From: Primula veris
Lineage: Eukaryota; Streptophyta; Magnoliopsida; Ericales; Primulaceae
DNA: 64,000 bases
Direction of reading: 5' to 3'
NCBI GenBank assembly: GCA_963682055.1
Contig: OY821742.1
Span: 6,409,816-6,473,815, forward strand
Shown here piece after piece: positions 1-11,886 of the stretch (the stretch's first letter is position 1; every line of letters starts with the position of its first letter). Both the position numbers and the translations under genes were made by a program. Under the pieces are notes generated by a model that made no database searches, had not been told where the DNA came from, and saw only the letters and a program-made list of their open reading frames with translations.

Positions 1-80
1 GTCTCGTTAAACCCCACAAAACACAAAGCCTTTGCCAAAGCTAGGGCAGAACACCCTCTCTCTCTCACACACTAACATAC

Positions 81-131
81 ACTTTCAAACACACACACAC
101 ACACACTTTCAAACACACACACACACACGCA
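81..131 (+). repeat. (AC)n microsatellite in the ELP1 5' leader
   Basis: Two runs of CA/AC dinucleotides separated by CTTTCAAA lie just upstream of the ELP1 start codon at 146, probably within the 5' untranslated region. Length variation is likely here. Confidence 0.9.
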
Positions 132-145
132 CACAGAGTAGAGAG

Positions 146-3100
146 ATGAGGAATATGAAGTTGAGTTGGGAGGTGACAAAAAGCCTGCAGTTACAATCAA
201 ACCATGAATCTCTACAATTTGCTGCTTTCGATATCGAAAATAACCAATTCTTCTTCTTATCATCAGCCTCTTTAATTTACACTCTCCATCTCGATTCTTC
301 TCACCATGTACGCCTTTCTTTTATTTAATCTTTATTATATTTTAAATGAGTTGCTTTTTATTTTGTATTAATGTCTTTTGTTTTGTCAGTTCCCGAATAG
401 GCGCAAAATAATGATGTTTTTTTCCCCGGAAACGATAAAATAAGAAAATCCATTTTGTATGATGGTCTATTTTGTGTTGGGTTAGACAATATTTTGTTTT
501 GTTATGACACTGGAGATTTTGTAATTTTTCTATGAAATTACACTCTTCACCTTAATTCTTCTCACCATGTACGCGTTTCTCTTATTTAATCTTTAATGCG
601 GTTTTCATCATTTTTTGTTTTTGTTTAGATATAATGTCTTTTGTCGGTTCTCGAATAGGCGCAAAATTATGATAATATCAGAACAAAGTCGTTTTTCCCC
701 CGGAAAGGATAAAAGAAGAAAACCCATTTTGTATGATGGTCTGTTTAATGTTGGGTGAAAGACAATATTTTGTTTTATTATGACATGGTGGGCATATTGT
801 AATTTTTCTATAGTTTGCTGCTTTCGATATTGAAAAAAATTGGTTCTTCTTTTTATCCTCAGCCTCTCTTATTTACACTCTCCATCTCGATTCCGCTCAC
901 CGTGTACGCGCTTCTTTTCTTATACTTTAATAGTAGTAGATTTTTTCTGAGTTTTTATTTTTATATAATTAATTTCTCTTGTGGGTCCCCTAATAGGCTC
1001 AAAATAATGTTTTTTTTTCCCGGAATCGATAAAAGAAGAAAACCCATTTTGTATAGTTTATTTTGTGTTGGGTAAAAGAAGGTATTTGTTTTATTGTGAC
1101 ATGCTTGAGATTTTGTAATTTTTCTGTAGTTTGCTGCTTTCAATATCGAAAAAAACCGATTCTTCTTTTTATTATCAGCCTCCTTAATTTACACTCTCCA
1201 ACTCCCTTTTCCTCACCATGTACGCGTTTCTTTTATTTAATCTTTATTACATTTTGGATGAGTTGCTTTTTATTTTGTATATAATGTCTTTTGTTTTGTC
1301 AGTCCCGAATAGACGCAAAATAATGATGTTTTTTTTCCCGAAAACGATAAAATAAGAAAACCCATTTTCTATGATGGTTTGTTTTGTGTTGGGTGAAAGA
1401 CGATATTTTGTTTTATTATGACATGGTAGAGATTTTGTAATTTTTCTATAGTTTGCTGCTTTCGATATCGAAAAAAATTTGATTCTTCTTTTTATCCCCA
1501 GCCTCTCTTATTTACACTCTCTACCTCAATTCTTCTTACCATGTACGCCTTTCTTTAATACATTTTTTTAGGGAAAGTTAATGCTTAGTAAATTAGTACA
1601 TACGTTCGGACTTAACTATCAAAAACCCATTTTGCAGGTTTTGTTTAAGAGTTGGTACTTATCAATGTGTTTTTTTACTTCATTTTTCATGGTTTTTTAT
1701 TTTATTTTGTCGGTCCCCGAATAGGCGCAAAGTAATGATAATATTAGAACGAAGCCGTTTTTCCCCCGGAAACGATAAAAGAAGAAAACACATTTTCTAT
1801 GATGGTCTATTTTGTGTTGGGTAGAAGACAATATTTTGTTTTATTATGACATCTGATTTAGGTTTGGTAGGGTAACAATGTTTTTTTAATCTGCTGCCGG
1901 CGATATGGCTATATTTGTCATTTGCCAATATATTAGCATTTGAACTCTACAATGCCTTTGTTGGGCATTGCCCTGTGCAAATATTTGCTTAACGTGCTTA
2001 TTAGTGGTTCAGTACTATATAGTAATTCTACTGTTGTTATTTATTTACGTGTTTATGACTGGTTGTTTTGCATTTAGAAAACTTTGTTTATCAGGGGTTC
2101 GACAATCTTTTTTGAAAAAGTACTTAATGCAGTTTGAGATATGCGTCCCTCTTATTTATTTATTTCCCTCCATTTTATTGGGTTTATTCAGATTTTTCGT
2201 TATGGCATGAAATATTTATATGGCAGGATGATGCAGCTTGGAAAAAATCCTCTTTCCCACTGGCCGTTGAACCTGTCGATATAGAACCTGGAGACTCTAT
2301 TACTTCATTTGATTATATAATGGAGAAAGAAGCACTGATAATCGGGACATCAACAGGACTTATGTTACTCCATCATGTGGAAGATAACTCTAAAGAAATA
2401 GTTGGTAAAGTGGAAGGTGGTGTCAAGTGTATCTCACCTAGTCCAGATGGCGATCTACTTGGTGTGAGTACTGGCTTAGGCCAATTGTTGGTTATGACTC
2501 ATGATTGGGACTTGCTTTATGAGATAACGGTTGATGATGATCTTCCTGAAGATGACGAGGATGTATGTAAGGACCCTTTCTCCTTTTTGTCTTTGCTACA
2601 AGTTTTCTATTCAATTTTAAATGCATGAGGTAGAGTTTTCTTAGCTATTTCTTGAACAAGACAAGAAAGACTCCGGCTTAAATAATTGCTTATTTCAGTA
2701 CAAAATATTTAAACTTCAACATGACCTGTGAGCTATTGAAATTTTAAAGCTTCCAGTGGTGGAAGTTGGGGAGACAGCAGATGCCTTATTTGAACCTGAA
2801 TATAGCAAATGGTGTGATTTTGCAATGTATATATAAGTTTGTGGAAAATTTAGTTAATGTGGAGTTGCTCAATTTGAAGAGGAATCAATTGTGTATTCTT
2901 ATGCATTTGGAATATCCGTGGAACCGGTTTGCAAAGGGGAGTATTAGCACATGTGTACTATCTATCTAAGAAGAGTCGTACAAAAGAGTTTGTTTACAAA
3001 ATGGGTAGAAACGTCGAAAGTTTAAAGGCAGTATGACAATTTTTAAGACAAAATTTTCTCCAAATGTCAAAAAGGGTTGAGTGACAATAAAGAACTCGTT

Positions 3101-6100
3101 AGTTACGGAAACCATACTAAGTTAACAAATAAATAATTGCGTTTACTGAATGAGAAAACAGGTTCCCTTCAAACAATTTAGGGTTTTTGTAATAATAAAG
3201 ATCTCGTTAGTTCTCCACTCATAAATTCATTTAAATGTATGCCAAAATTCTCCAATGAAAAGTAGGACCGGTTTGTCTAATTGTCTTCAACTTCAAAATG
3301 TGTAAAGATTAGTAGTGAGTGCTTAGTCATAAACATAAAAGTTTGCTGTTTTGCCCTTTAAATGCAAATTTAAGGTATGGGCAAACTGAAATGGCTTAGG
3401 AAAATTTGTGTATCCTTACAAATTCCTCTCGACTGGGTGTAGAGAAAGTGCAGTAGAGGGAGCGGAAGAGAGGAAGGAAGGAGATGAATTTGGGAAAGTA
3501 AAGGTGTGCAAGATGCCTATTTAGGAGTAAGAGATTCTGCTGTTGGGTATTTTAAAAATTAGATTTGTTCAATTTCAGGAGTGGACATATTTTTTTCTAA
3601 TTACAAACAGAGTCATTGGTATTGCCTGCTGGCCTCCTGGCGAGTCCAATAGAATTGAATTTTAACAGCCGGGGTGCACTAGAGTAGTAACGATAAAGTA
3701 TCTGAGATTTTTAAATGCAATAAGTGTTCACTTCCCATCTTATAGAGATTATTTTGCAAAAGTTAAGCTATTTTCTGCTGTTTGTTTCTAGTTTCCATGC
3801 TTAATATTTAAAGTGATTTAAGGTGTTATCATCTAGTTTGAAGAAGTTGGTTTTTGTTTCAGGTGATTCATCATTTCCCTCCATAAATTCCTTTAAGAGT
3901 CCGATATCGTGGCGAGGTGATGGAAAATTCTTTGCTACATTGAGTAGAGTTCCGAATTCATCCGCATGCATGAAGATTAAAGTTTGGGAACGTGATACTG
4001 GGGCTTTGCACTCCTTTTCAGAACCGAAGCCTTTGACGAATTCAATTTTGGAGTGGATGCCCAGTGGAGCCAGAATTGCAGCTGCCACTAGTACTGATTT
4101 GAAGGCAGAGAAAACATGTCCAGTAATAGTATTCTATGAGAGAAATGGGTTGGAAAGAAGCTCATTCAGCATTTGTGACGAAAGTCACGAAATTGATTCG
4201 ACCTTAGAATTTCTGAAATGGAACTGTAATTCAGATCTTCTAGCAACTGTTGTCAGATGCCAACAGTACGACTCCGTTAAGATCTGTTTTCTTAGCAACA
4301 ACCATTGGTACTTAAAGCAAGAAGTAAGATATCCCAAAGAAGATGGAGTGAGATTCATGTGGAACCCCACAAAGCCACTGCAGTTGATTTGCTGGACCTT
4401 CGGTGGTCAAGTCACGGTGTTTAACTTTATTTGGGTTACTTCTGTCAGCACGGAAAATTCGATTTCCTTTGTAATTGACGGCTCAGACTTGCTTATCACT
4501 CCTCTTTCGTTATCTCTAATGCCGCCTCCAATGTTTTTATTCAAGTTACGGTTTCCAAGTGCTGTCAGAGACATTGCTTTCTGTTCCAAGAGCTCTAGAA
4601 ACCTTCTGGCTGTGTCTCTGTCAAATGGTTGTTTGTGTGTTGCAAAGCTTCCACAACTGGATATTTGGGATGAGTTTGAAGGGAAAGAATTCTATGTTGA
4701 AGATTCTTCATATGTTGGGTCCTTTACACATATTGAATGGTTAGATTCTCATGTGCTTATTGGTGCTTCTCATTCTGGTTTTAGGCATAGTAGCGAGTTG
4801 CCATTGACCGGTTCAGAAGAGAATGGGGGCCTGTCAGGGTATTACCTGCAAGAGCTTGAGATTACAGGCTCCGAGGACGAGGATCATGACCCAGTTTTGG
4901 TGAAATGTTCAGGTTGGAAGTCCGAGATAACTAACCAAATTCCTCTTGAAGAAACAATTATCGGCATTGTAGAAAATCCAAGTGGAAAATGTTCAGCTTT
5001 TGTTCAGTTTGATGGGGGGAAACTTTTTGAGTATACCTCTAAGTTTTCTAGCACAACTGGAGCTCGTGCTCTTCCTCGTTTACAGAATCTGGAGAAAATG
5101 TCATTTGTGTCATCATGCCCTTGGATGTGTGTAGTTCCAATTGTTGACCCATTAAAGCTTTTGTCTGTCGGGCTTGAAGACAATGGCAGACTTCATGTTA
5201 ACGGAAGGATAATATGCAACAATTGTAGCAGTTTCTCATTTTATTCAAACTTTGCTGACCATTTGATCTCACATCTCATCCTTGCTACCAAACAGGATTT
5301 GCTCTTTGTTATTGAGATTGGTGATGTTTTACAAGATAAGTTAGAGGATAAATATCAGAATTTTGTTCCTGTTATCAAGAAAAGAAATGAAGAAGATAAG
5401 AGAATTTCCATCAACATATGGGAAAAAGGTGCTAAAATTGTAGGTGTCCTACACGGGGATGAGGCTTCTGTTATTGTCCAAACAACTCGAGGGAACCTTG
5501 AGTGCATTTATCCAAGAAAATTGGTTCTTTCTTCAATAATAAATTCTTTGATTGAAAGGCGTTTTATGGCCGCACTTTCCATGGTGAGGCGCCACAGGAT
5601 AGACTTTAATGTTATCATTGATCATTGTGGCTGGCAAAAGTTCCTTGATTTGGCCTCTGAATTTGTCAGACAGGTAAACAACCTGGGCTATATAACTGAA
5701 TTCATTTGCTCGATAAAGACCGAAAACATAATGGAAACACTGTACAAGAACTTTTTTTTTCTACCGTCTCTGCAAGAGGTAAATGTTGCAGAAAACAGCA
5801 CGTGTGTTTCTTCTGATTGCAATAGCAAGATCACAGCCGTCTTAATGGCCATTAGAACGGCTCTTGAGGAGCAAGTGGTGGACAGTCCAGCAAGAGAGCT
5901 TTGCATATTGACCACTTTAGCACGAAGTGATCCACCAGCTCTTGAAGAAGCTTTGAAGAGGATAAAGGCCATAAGGGAAATGGAACTGTTGGGCTCTGAT
6001 GACCTTAAGAGAACTTCTCACCCTTCTGCAGAAGAAGCCCTAAAACATCTGTTGTGGTTATCTGATTCTGAGGCAGTTTATGAATCTGCACTGGGTCTTT

Positions 6101-8829
6101 ATGATCTGAACCTTGCTGCCATTGTTGCATTGAACTCACAACGAGATCCAAAAGAATTTATTCCATTTCTCGAGGACCTAAAACGCATGCCACCTTTATT
6201 GATGAAATACAATATTGATCTCAAATTAAAAAGGTATGATGATGCACTCAGGCATATAATCATGGCGGACGAAGTACATTTTATTGATTGTATAAACCTC
6301 ATGAACAATCATCCACAACTATTTCCTCTGGGTCTTCAATTAATTACTGATGCTGCCAAGAGAAGTCAAGTCCTTGAGGCTTGGGGAGATCATCTTAGTA
6401 ACATCAAAGCCCATGAGGATGCTGCTGCAACTTATTTGTGTTGTAAATGTCTGGAAAAGGCATTGAAAGCTTATCGTTCTTCTGGTAATTGGCGCGGGGT
6501 GATGACAGTTGCTGGTCTGATCAGCAGTCTTGGTAAAGATGAGGTTTTGCAATTGGCACATGAATTATGTGAAGAACTCCAAACTCTTGGAAAACCAGCA
6601 GAATCTGCCAGAATTGCATTGGAGTACTGTGGAGATGTTAGTCGTGGGGTCAATTTATTAGTAAGTGCTAGGGAGTGGGAGGAAGCACTTAGGGTTGCTT
6701 ATATGCATGGGAGAGATGATTTAGTATTGGAAGTGAGAGAGTCATCCCTTGAATGTTCAAATGGGCTTAATGAAGACTACAAAGAAGGTTTGGAGAAAGT
6801 GGGAAAGTATTTGGCTCGGTACCTGGCTGTTCGACAACGGAGATTATTACTTAGCGTAAAACTCCAATCAGATGGGCGCTCAGTTAATGAATTTGATGAT
6901 GATACTGCTTCTGAAACTAGCAGCAACTTCAGTGGAATGAGTGCCTACACCACTGGGTAATAATGTCTTTACTTACAACTTTTCTTTTAACTCACTTCTT
7001 GTTTTACTGCACGATAGTAGAGCTACGTATTTTCAAAAAAACTTACATTCTACAGAAAAAACGTATGCTTTCATGTGCATGTTTCTACCTGTTATTGAAG
7101 GCGTGATTGGTTAGCGCCAGGCTCTAATTTGGGAGGGTAATCTAATATTCTACTTACACCCAGATGTTTCATACTTCAACATAGTTTCCATATCAGATCT
7201 TATATGGTAGAAACAGTTGAGTTTGTACTTAGTAGACCTCTATTTTACCATTCAAGTGTGAAGAAGTTGAGAATTGATTGCTTTTCTCTTGGCATAGGGT
7301 TTTGTTTTACTAGATGGGTCCATGGAGGGTATATCTCTCTCTGAATAGGTCATGTTTTCCCTGATAAGGCTAATCCTTTCATGTTGCCCAAGGCCTGTAT
7401 TTATCAAATAAATAATTTGTCAATAGAAGTTGCTCCCCTCATGGAGAATAGGCCTTGGGGGTAAAACCATGTATTCTTCTATATTCTTTACCTGTCTTTT
7501 CAATTTGAAATTAGTATTAGAGTGGGGTTTTGAAAACCTAGCTTTCTCTTTTGTTTCGCAAGGATAAAAAGATAGAAATCAATTAATTTCTTCCGATGCT
7601 CGAAAGACTACTCTTGATAGTTCCATAAGGATTCAGGTCTTTGATTAGGACCCTAAGTACCCACTCTTTCTTAGTCATATTAACTAGGATAAATGGGGCG
7701 ATTCTTGCTTCAGTGCATTTTGTGATTTAAACTGACCACAGGTTCCCTTCAAATAGTTGTATGCTATCAGTGATAATAAGACTTGTTAATTACTCAAAAC
7801 CATAACAAAAAAATCTTGTTTTCTTCTTTAAAAAGTAGTTAATTACCTAAAAAGTTATCTGCCCCACACCAGTTGATTTTTGTATTAGGAACTTACAAAC
7901 GGGAAAACCAAATAGAAAATAGAAGCAGTAAAGGAATGGTATGATGCATGCTGCTGGATGGAGGTTCAAGGGTTTAAGGACAACGACTGGCAGGTGAGAG
8001 AGTGAAACTTTCAAGTTGAGAGGCCATTGAAAAGTATGTTCAGATGAAGTAGAATTCAATAATTGGGTATGTTTGTACAAAATTACAAATAACCGTGTAG
8101 TAACTGTTATTAAATTCGTTTGACATTAAAAGCTTCACTTAATGGGGTGGGTAGAACCGTAGAACTAATGTTGGATTAGGCAAGATGAAAATCACTTATT
8201 AAACCTCCCTCTTACTATTTTTTATGCATAATCTGTACTTGTTTGTTTGAACAATTTCAAATGCATTATAGCGTTGTGTTGAGTAGACTTTTGAAATCTT
8301 AGATTAATTGTTTTTCACGAGCAGGACAAGAAAGGGCTCTTCATTATCCGTTTCATCAAGTGCTACTAGCAAGCACAGAGAAAGGAGGCGTCAGCGGAAT
8401 AAAGGGAAAATTCGTGCTGGCAGGTACAACGGTTGTTTCAAGTTTCTCCTTTTTTTTTTATTCTTTGTCATCATTCCGATGGGTGTTATTATTTTTATAC
8501 TGTGATCCAGCCCTGACGAGGAGATGGCTTTAGTAGACCATATGAAGGGTATGTCTTTTACTGTTGGGGCCAAACGCGAGCTTAAATCATTATTGCTTGC
8601 GCTTGTAATACTTGGGAAGGAAGACATAGCTAGGCAACTGCAACGAATTGCGGAGAATTTTCAGATAACTCAATTTGCAGCAGTTAAACTTGCTGAAGAT
8701 GCCATGTCCATTGATGTCATAAATGAGAAGGCGCATTCTTTTGATAAGTACATCCAAAAAGTGAAACAAGATCTAGAGCAGTACTCGGATGATTTTTCAT
8801 GGCAGATCAAAGTGTTGATTTCTCCTTAA
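146..8829 (+). CDS. ELP1: Elongator complex protein 1 (IKAP/ELO2 family), complete, 5 coding exons
   Basis: Joined exons 146-307, 2227-2566, 3863-6956, 8325-8423 and 8511-8829 give 4014 nt, an uninterrupted 1337-aa protein; the Arabidopsis ELO2 protein is about 1319 aa. Junction phases all agree, and every intron is GT-AG. ELP1 is the scaffold of the Elongator complex, which makes the wobble-uridine modifications mcm5/ncm5 in tRNA and is also linked to transcript elongation. The N-terminal two thirds carries the WD40-type propeller signatures (FAAFDIE, GGVKCISPSPDGDLLG, SWRGDGKFFATL); the C-terminal third is helical and TPR-like (SDPPALEEALKRIKAIRE, LGLYDLNLAAIVA). A basic patch at residues 1215-1231 (KHRERRRQRNKGKIRAG) corresponds to the conserved tRNA-binding or nuclear-localisation segment. 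The start MRNMKLSW matches the family N-terminus. A short 3'-UTR intron (about 8833-8928) follows the stop too closely to suggest nonsense-mediated decay. Identification is from remembered family sequence. Confidence 0.96.
814..903 (+). other. Candidate cassette exon (exon 1 copy 3) in ELP1 intron 1
   Basis: This 90-bp copy of the exon 1 end is preceded by a pyrimidine-rich stretch ending CTATAG and followed by GTACGC. It is open in phase 0, reading FAAFDIEKNWFFFLSSASLI and on through ten more residues to AHR. Because exon 1 ends and exon 2 begins in phase 0, inclusion would add exactly 30 residues without a frameshift. Whether it is ever spliced in cannot be told from DNA alone. Confidence 0.6.
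1130..1219 (+). other. Candidate cassette exon (exon 1 copy 4) in ELP1 intron 1
   Basis: A second 90-bp, phase-0, stop-free copy preceded by TTTTTCTGTAG and followed by GTACGC. It reads FAAFNIEKNRFFFLLSASLI and ends PHH. The next copy (1452-1542) is 91 bp and would shift the frame. Confidence 0.6.
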
Positions 8830-9029
8830 CAGGTACCACACATTGCTAAATTCTTAGTTCGGCAATTGTATATATGACGTGTAAATTGTCTTGTTATTTG
8901 TACATAAATAAGTTGGTCTGCTCTGCAGGTATACAAAGTTATGTTTTGCTGTTCGAGGTCTGACATGCTGAGAGGGCATAGCGGAGATCTGAACATGACC
9001 TGGCGCAAGCTACGTTGATGGAGCATAAC

Positions 9030-10937
9030 CTGAAAGAAATTCTTATCAGTTAAGCAGCCAACTCAATTCTCCAGTGCTTCATTTTCTGAGACATCCTGCT
9101 TCAACAACCTGTCGCTGGAGTGTGTTGCTCACAATTTTGCTTGTAGTATTAGATTTGAATTTTTATGCTTAAAACTTTTAGTGTACTATAGTTAATAGTA
9201 ATTTAATTCTTTGTTTTCTGTGTTCTGGTTGTGGTAAGGTTGAAAATAGACTCTTCTCTTGTTCCTATTTGTTTTCTTATATGATCTTTGTTTCTGCTGA
9301 GGATCCGGCTGAATTGCATGATTTAATTCAGTTACGGATCTAGCGTATGTAGTGAATTTATTATGGATTTAAAGCTCTCAATTAAAATGTTTGGACATAA
9401 CGGTTTTGGATTTAGCGAACTGGTTCTGACTTATTTATATAGATGAATAAATTACTCAATTCAACTCCGAGTTATTTTCTCAGTTTGCTGTTTAGGCTTT
9501 ACTAACAGTTTGGTTATTCAGGTAAAATGGGGTAAATGAATCATAAATTTCAGTTCATTTTTGGTACTGAACATGAAGCATGTAACGAGCCAAGAGCATT
9601 TTTTTATGAACGGGTTTCTTTTTCCTGTCTTACTCGATCTGTAAATAATATTGTCACTATCCTACCTATCTCCAAGCCGGCTATATATTTACTTGTGTAA
9701 TAGAAACAGCTTCAAGTTCAGACTAGAGATGTGTAAACTAAAACCTCGTTTCGCTGTGTAATTATTAATCCGGGAACTAGTCATCCTGCCCTACTCAATG
9801 AGCAAATAATATTGTTACCATCTTGCCTATCTACAAGGTGTTATCTTTTCTATTTACCTCGTGTAATATAAACCCTTTCGTTGAGACCAGACTCCGGAGA
9901 TATGCAAACTATTACACTTCATTCCCATGTGAAATCATTAATCTCAGGACTAGTAATCCAGTTGGATTAGAACATGATTTAAAAAGAACGTATGATCCGT
10001 CTGGGATTGGGATATTTTTCAATACCATCTCAATGTGGTAGATATCCGCACCGGACACGCTGTTCAGTGGTTCAATCTTCCGGATTCATAGTACAATCCC
10101 AAGTTACCAATGATGCAACGCGTATATAATGATGTACATATACTCCTCCGTCTCTAATTTAATGTCCTCCTAGATCGGTCACCATTTTTAGGAAGATCTC
10201 ATGAATGTATATCACATTTACCAAACTAGTCCCATTTTATATCAAATCATAGAAAAAAGTTTACTTTAATAATTTTATATGGTTAAGTATAAGGACAAAA
10301 AGGTAAACACTTGTAAAGTAAAAAACTTTTGTGTAAAAACAAACAATTATTTAGTAACGTTTCTATAAGAAAATAATAATAGACAATTATTTAGGAACGA
10401 TTAATGTAAATATATGAGCAGCGAGTCAGAGTTCAAATTTCCTCAAGTTTTCGTCAGATTTTCGTATTTTTCATATATATATTTGTAAATTTTATTTTTT
10501 AAAATTAACATACTATTTTTATTTCTAAATTGTTTGTTCAAAAAAGTCTGTAAAATTTAACTTTTAATTTTTTTTTTTACTATTTATTAATATTACTACC
10601 TTATAAATTGTCAAACAAACAATTAAACATAAAAATATATATATAAAAAGTCAAAATTTATCGTTTTTTTAAAACAAAAACTTTAGAAATAAAAATAATA
10701 TACTAATTTACAAATAAAAAAATCGTTTATTTTTGTAGGAACACATAGTAAAAAACTGAAAAGCTGAGCAAAAACCTAAATAAAATTGAACCCCTGCTAA
10801 CCAAAAGCCCTTTCACTCACTGATTCATAATAATACTTCTTAAAACAGTGTAAATTTAAAAAGAGAGAGATTTCTTTGTAAGTTATAAGTAATTAAAAGT
10901 GTAGCAAATACTACTTAGTAAATAATAATAATAATAA
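9030..10937. other. Intergenic: ELP1 3' end and AT-rich repeats
   Basis: No gene is visible. The ELP1 3' untranslated region probably ends within the first few hundred bases. CTCCTCCGTCTCTAATTTAA near 10145 resembles a Stowaway-type terminus. At 10503-10530 and 10682-10713 there are inverted arms (ATACTATTTTTATTTCTAAA and its near complement) that could fold into a hairpin of about 210 bp. Confidence 0.5.
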
Positions 10938-11886
10938 ATGGAAAGGAAAAAATTGGAAATAAAAAAGGTTATAAAGGATAAGCGTTTCTTGTTTGCCTCT
11001 TTTCTCATTACTTGGGCTGCTGCTCTCCAGGTTTTTATTTATATATATATATTGACAATATTGAAATGGGTTTTTGATTTATGATCTTTTTTTTTTTTTT
11101 TTTTTTTTTGGATAATTAGTTCTCATTGCAGATTTAAAACCAAATTGGGTGTTGTGAACTTGTGTGAGTTGTACAAAGAAAAACCTTTAAATAGTTTCTA
11201 AAAACCATAAAGATCAAATTTTGAATGATTATTTAGTTTGGGTATCTTAAAAATGTATATTTGACACTCGTTTTTTTTTTTTTTTGCAATTTAGCAATTT
11301 TAAAACCAAATTGGGTGTTGTGAGCTTATGTGAGTTGTCTAAAGAAAACCTTAAAAAATGTCTAAAAGTTATAAAGATCAAATTTTTAGTAATTATATAG
11401 TTTGGGTAATATTAAGAATGAATATTTGAGAATCGGTGTTTTTTTCTAAGAGTGGGTTGATTTTTCCCTATATATAGATATCTATATTTCGTAGTTGCCA
11501 AACACGAAACGGGTCAATCACGAAATGGGTTTCTGATTTTGGCTTTTATCTTTATTTTTTCAGGTGCAAAAAGACATTATTTGCTTCTTTTTTGTTTCTT
11601 TCTGTAAAAAGGTGTTTTGATACATCTTATGGAGTAGAAAACTAAGTAAATAGCCGTAACTAGTTATTAAATTTAAGCTCTGTATAGCAATTGAATATTT
11701 CTTAATTTTAGTAATTTGTTTTTTGCATGTACATTTAATATATGTTGGGATTGTTGTGGGCAGGGACACATGATGTGGTTACAAAGACAAGACACGTTTA
11801 AACAGAAATTTGGAACTGAAATCCAAGAACATGACCAAGAGGACTTATCAAAATGGTATTCTTTTGCGATATTCTTTCTTAAATAA
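10938..11886 (+). CDS. Small conserved-looking plant protein, 62-71 aa, function not known to me
   Basis: Exon 1 (10938-11030, 31 codons) reads MERKKLEIKKVIKDKRFLFA, then SFLITWAAALQ, and ends CAG|GTTTTT in phase 0. Exon 2 starts at 11764 after TGGGCAG and reads GHMMWLQRQDTFKQKFGTEI. Read through, the protein ends at 11886 (71 aa). Alternatively a donor at 11856 joins an acceptor at 14080, and a stop follows at 14082-14084 (62 aa). The layout is a basic N-terminus, one hydrophobic segment (residues 17-31) and a charged C-terminus, so a single-pass membrane protein is likely. Similar 60-70 aa plant proteins exist, and I have a weak memory of a mitochondrial complex I link, which I cannot confirm. 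The clean junctions and coherent peptide support a real gene. Confidence 0.65.
11132..11450 (+). repeat. Two-copy tandem repeat in the first intron of the small gene
   Basis: TTTAAAACCAAATTGGGTGT begins at 11133 and again at 11299, a period of 166 bp. The similarity continues through AAAGATCAAATTTT and TAGTTTGGGTA. Each copy is preceded by a poly-T run. Confidence 0.85.

Larger units (their letters stand above)
218..1875 (+). repeat. Tandem array of exon 1 end plus intron start in ELP1 intron 1 (about 5 copies)
   Basis: The last 90 bp of exon 1 (218-307) and the following intron sequence recur in tandem. The donor motif CACCAT|GTACGC or a close variant appears at 308, 569, 904, 1220 and 1543, so the period is about 260-335 bp. 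Other shared blocks are CCCGAATAGGCGCAAA and GATGGTCTATTTTGTGTTGG. Copies 3 and 4 keep a full 90-bp exon-like segment. Copy 2 keeps only the 3' part. Copy 5 has one extra base and an insertion further downstream. Confidence 0.93.
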
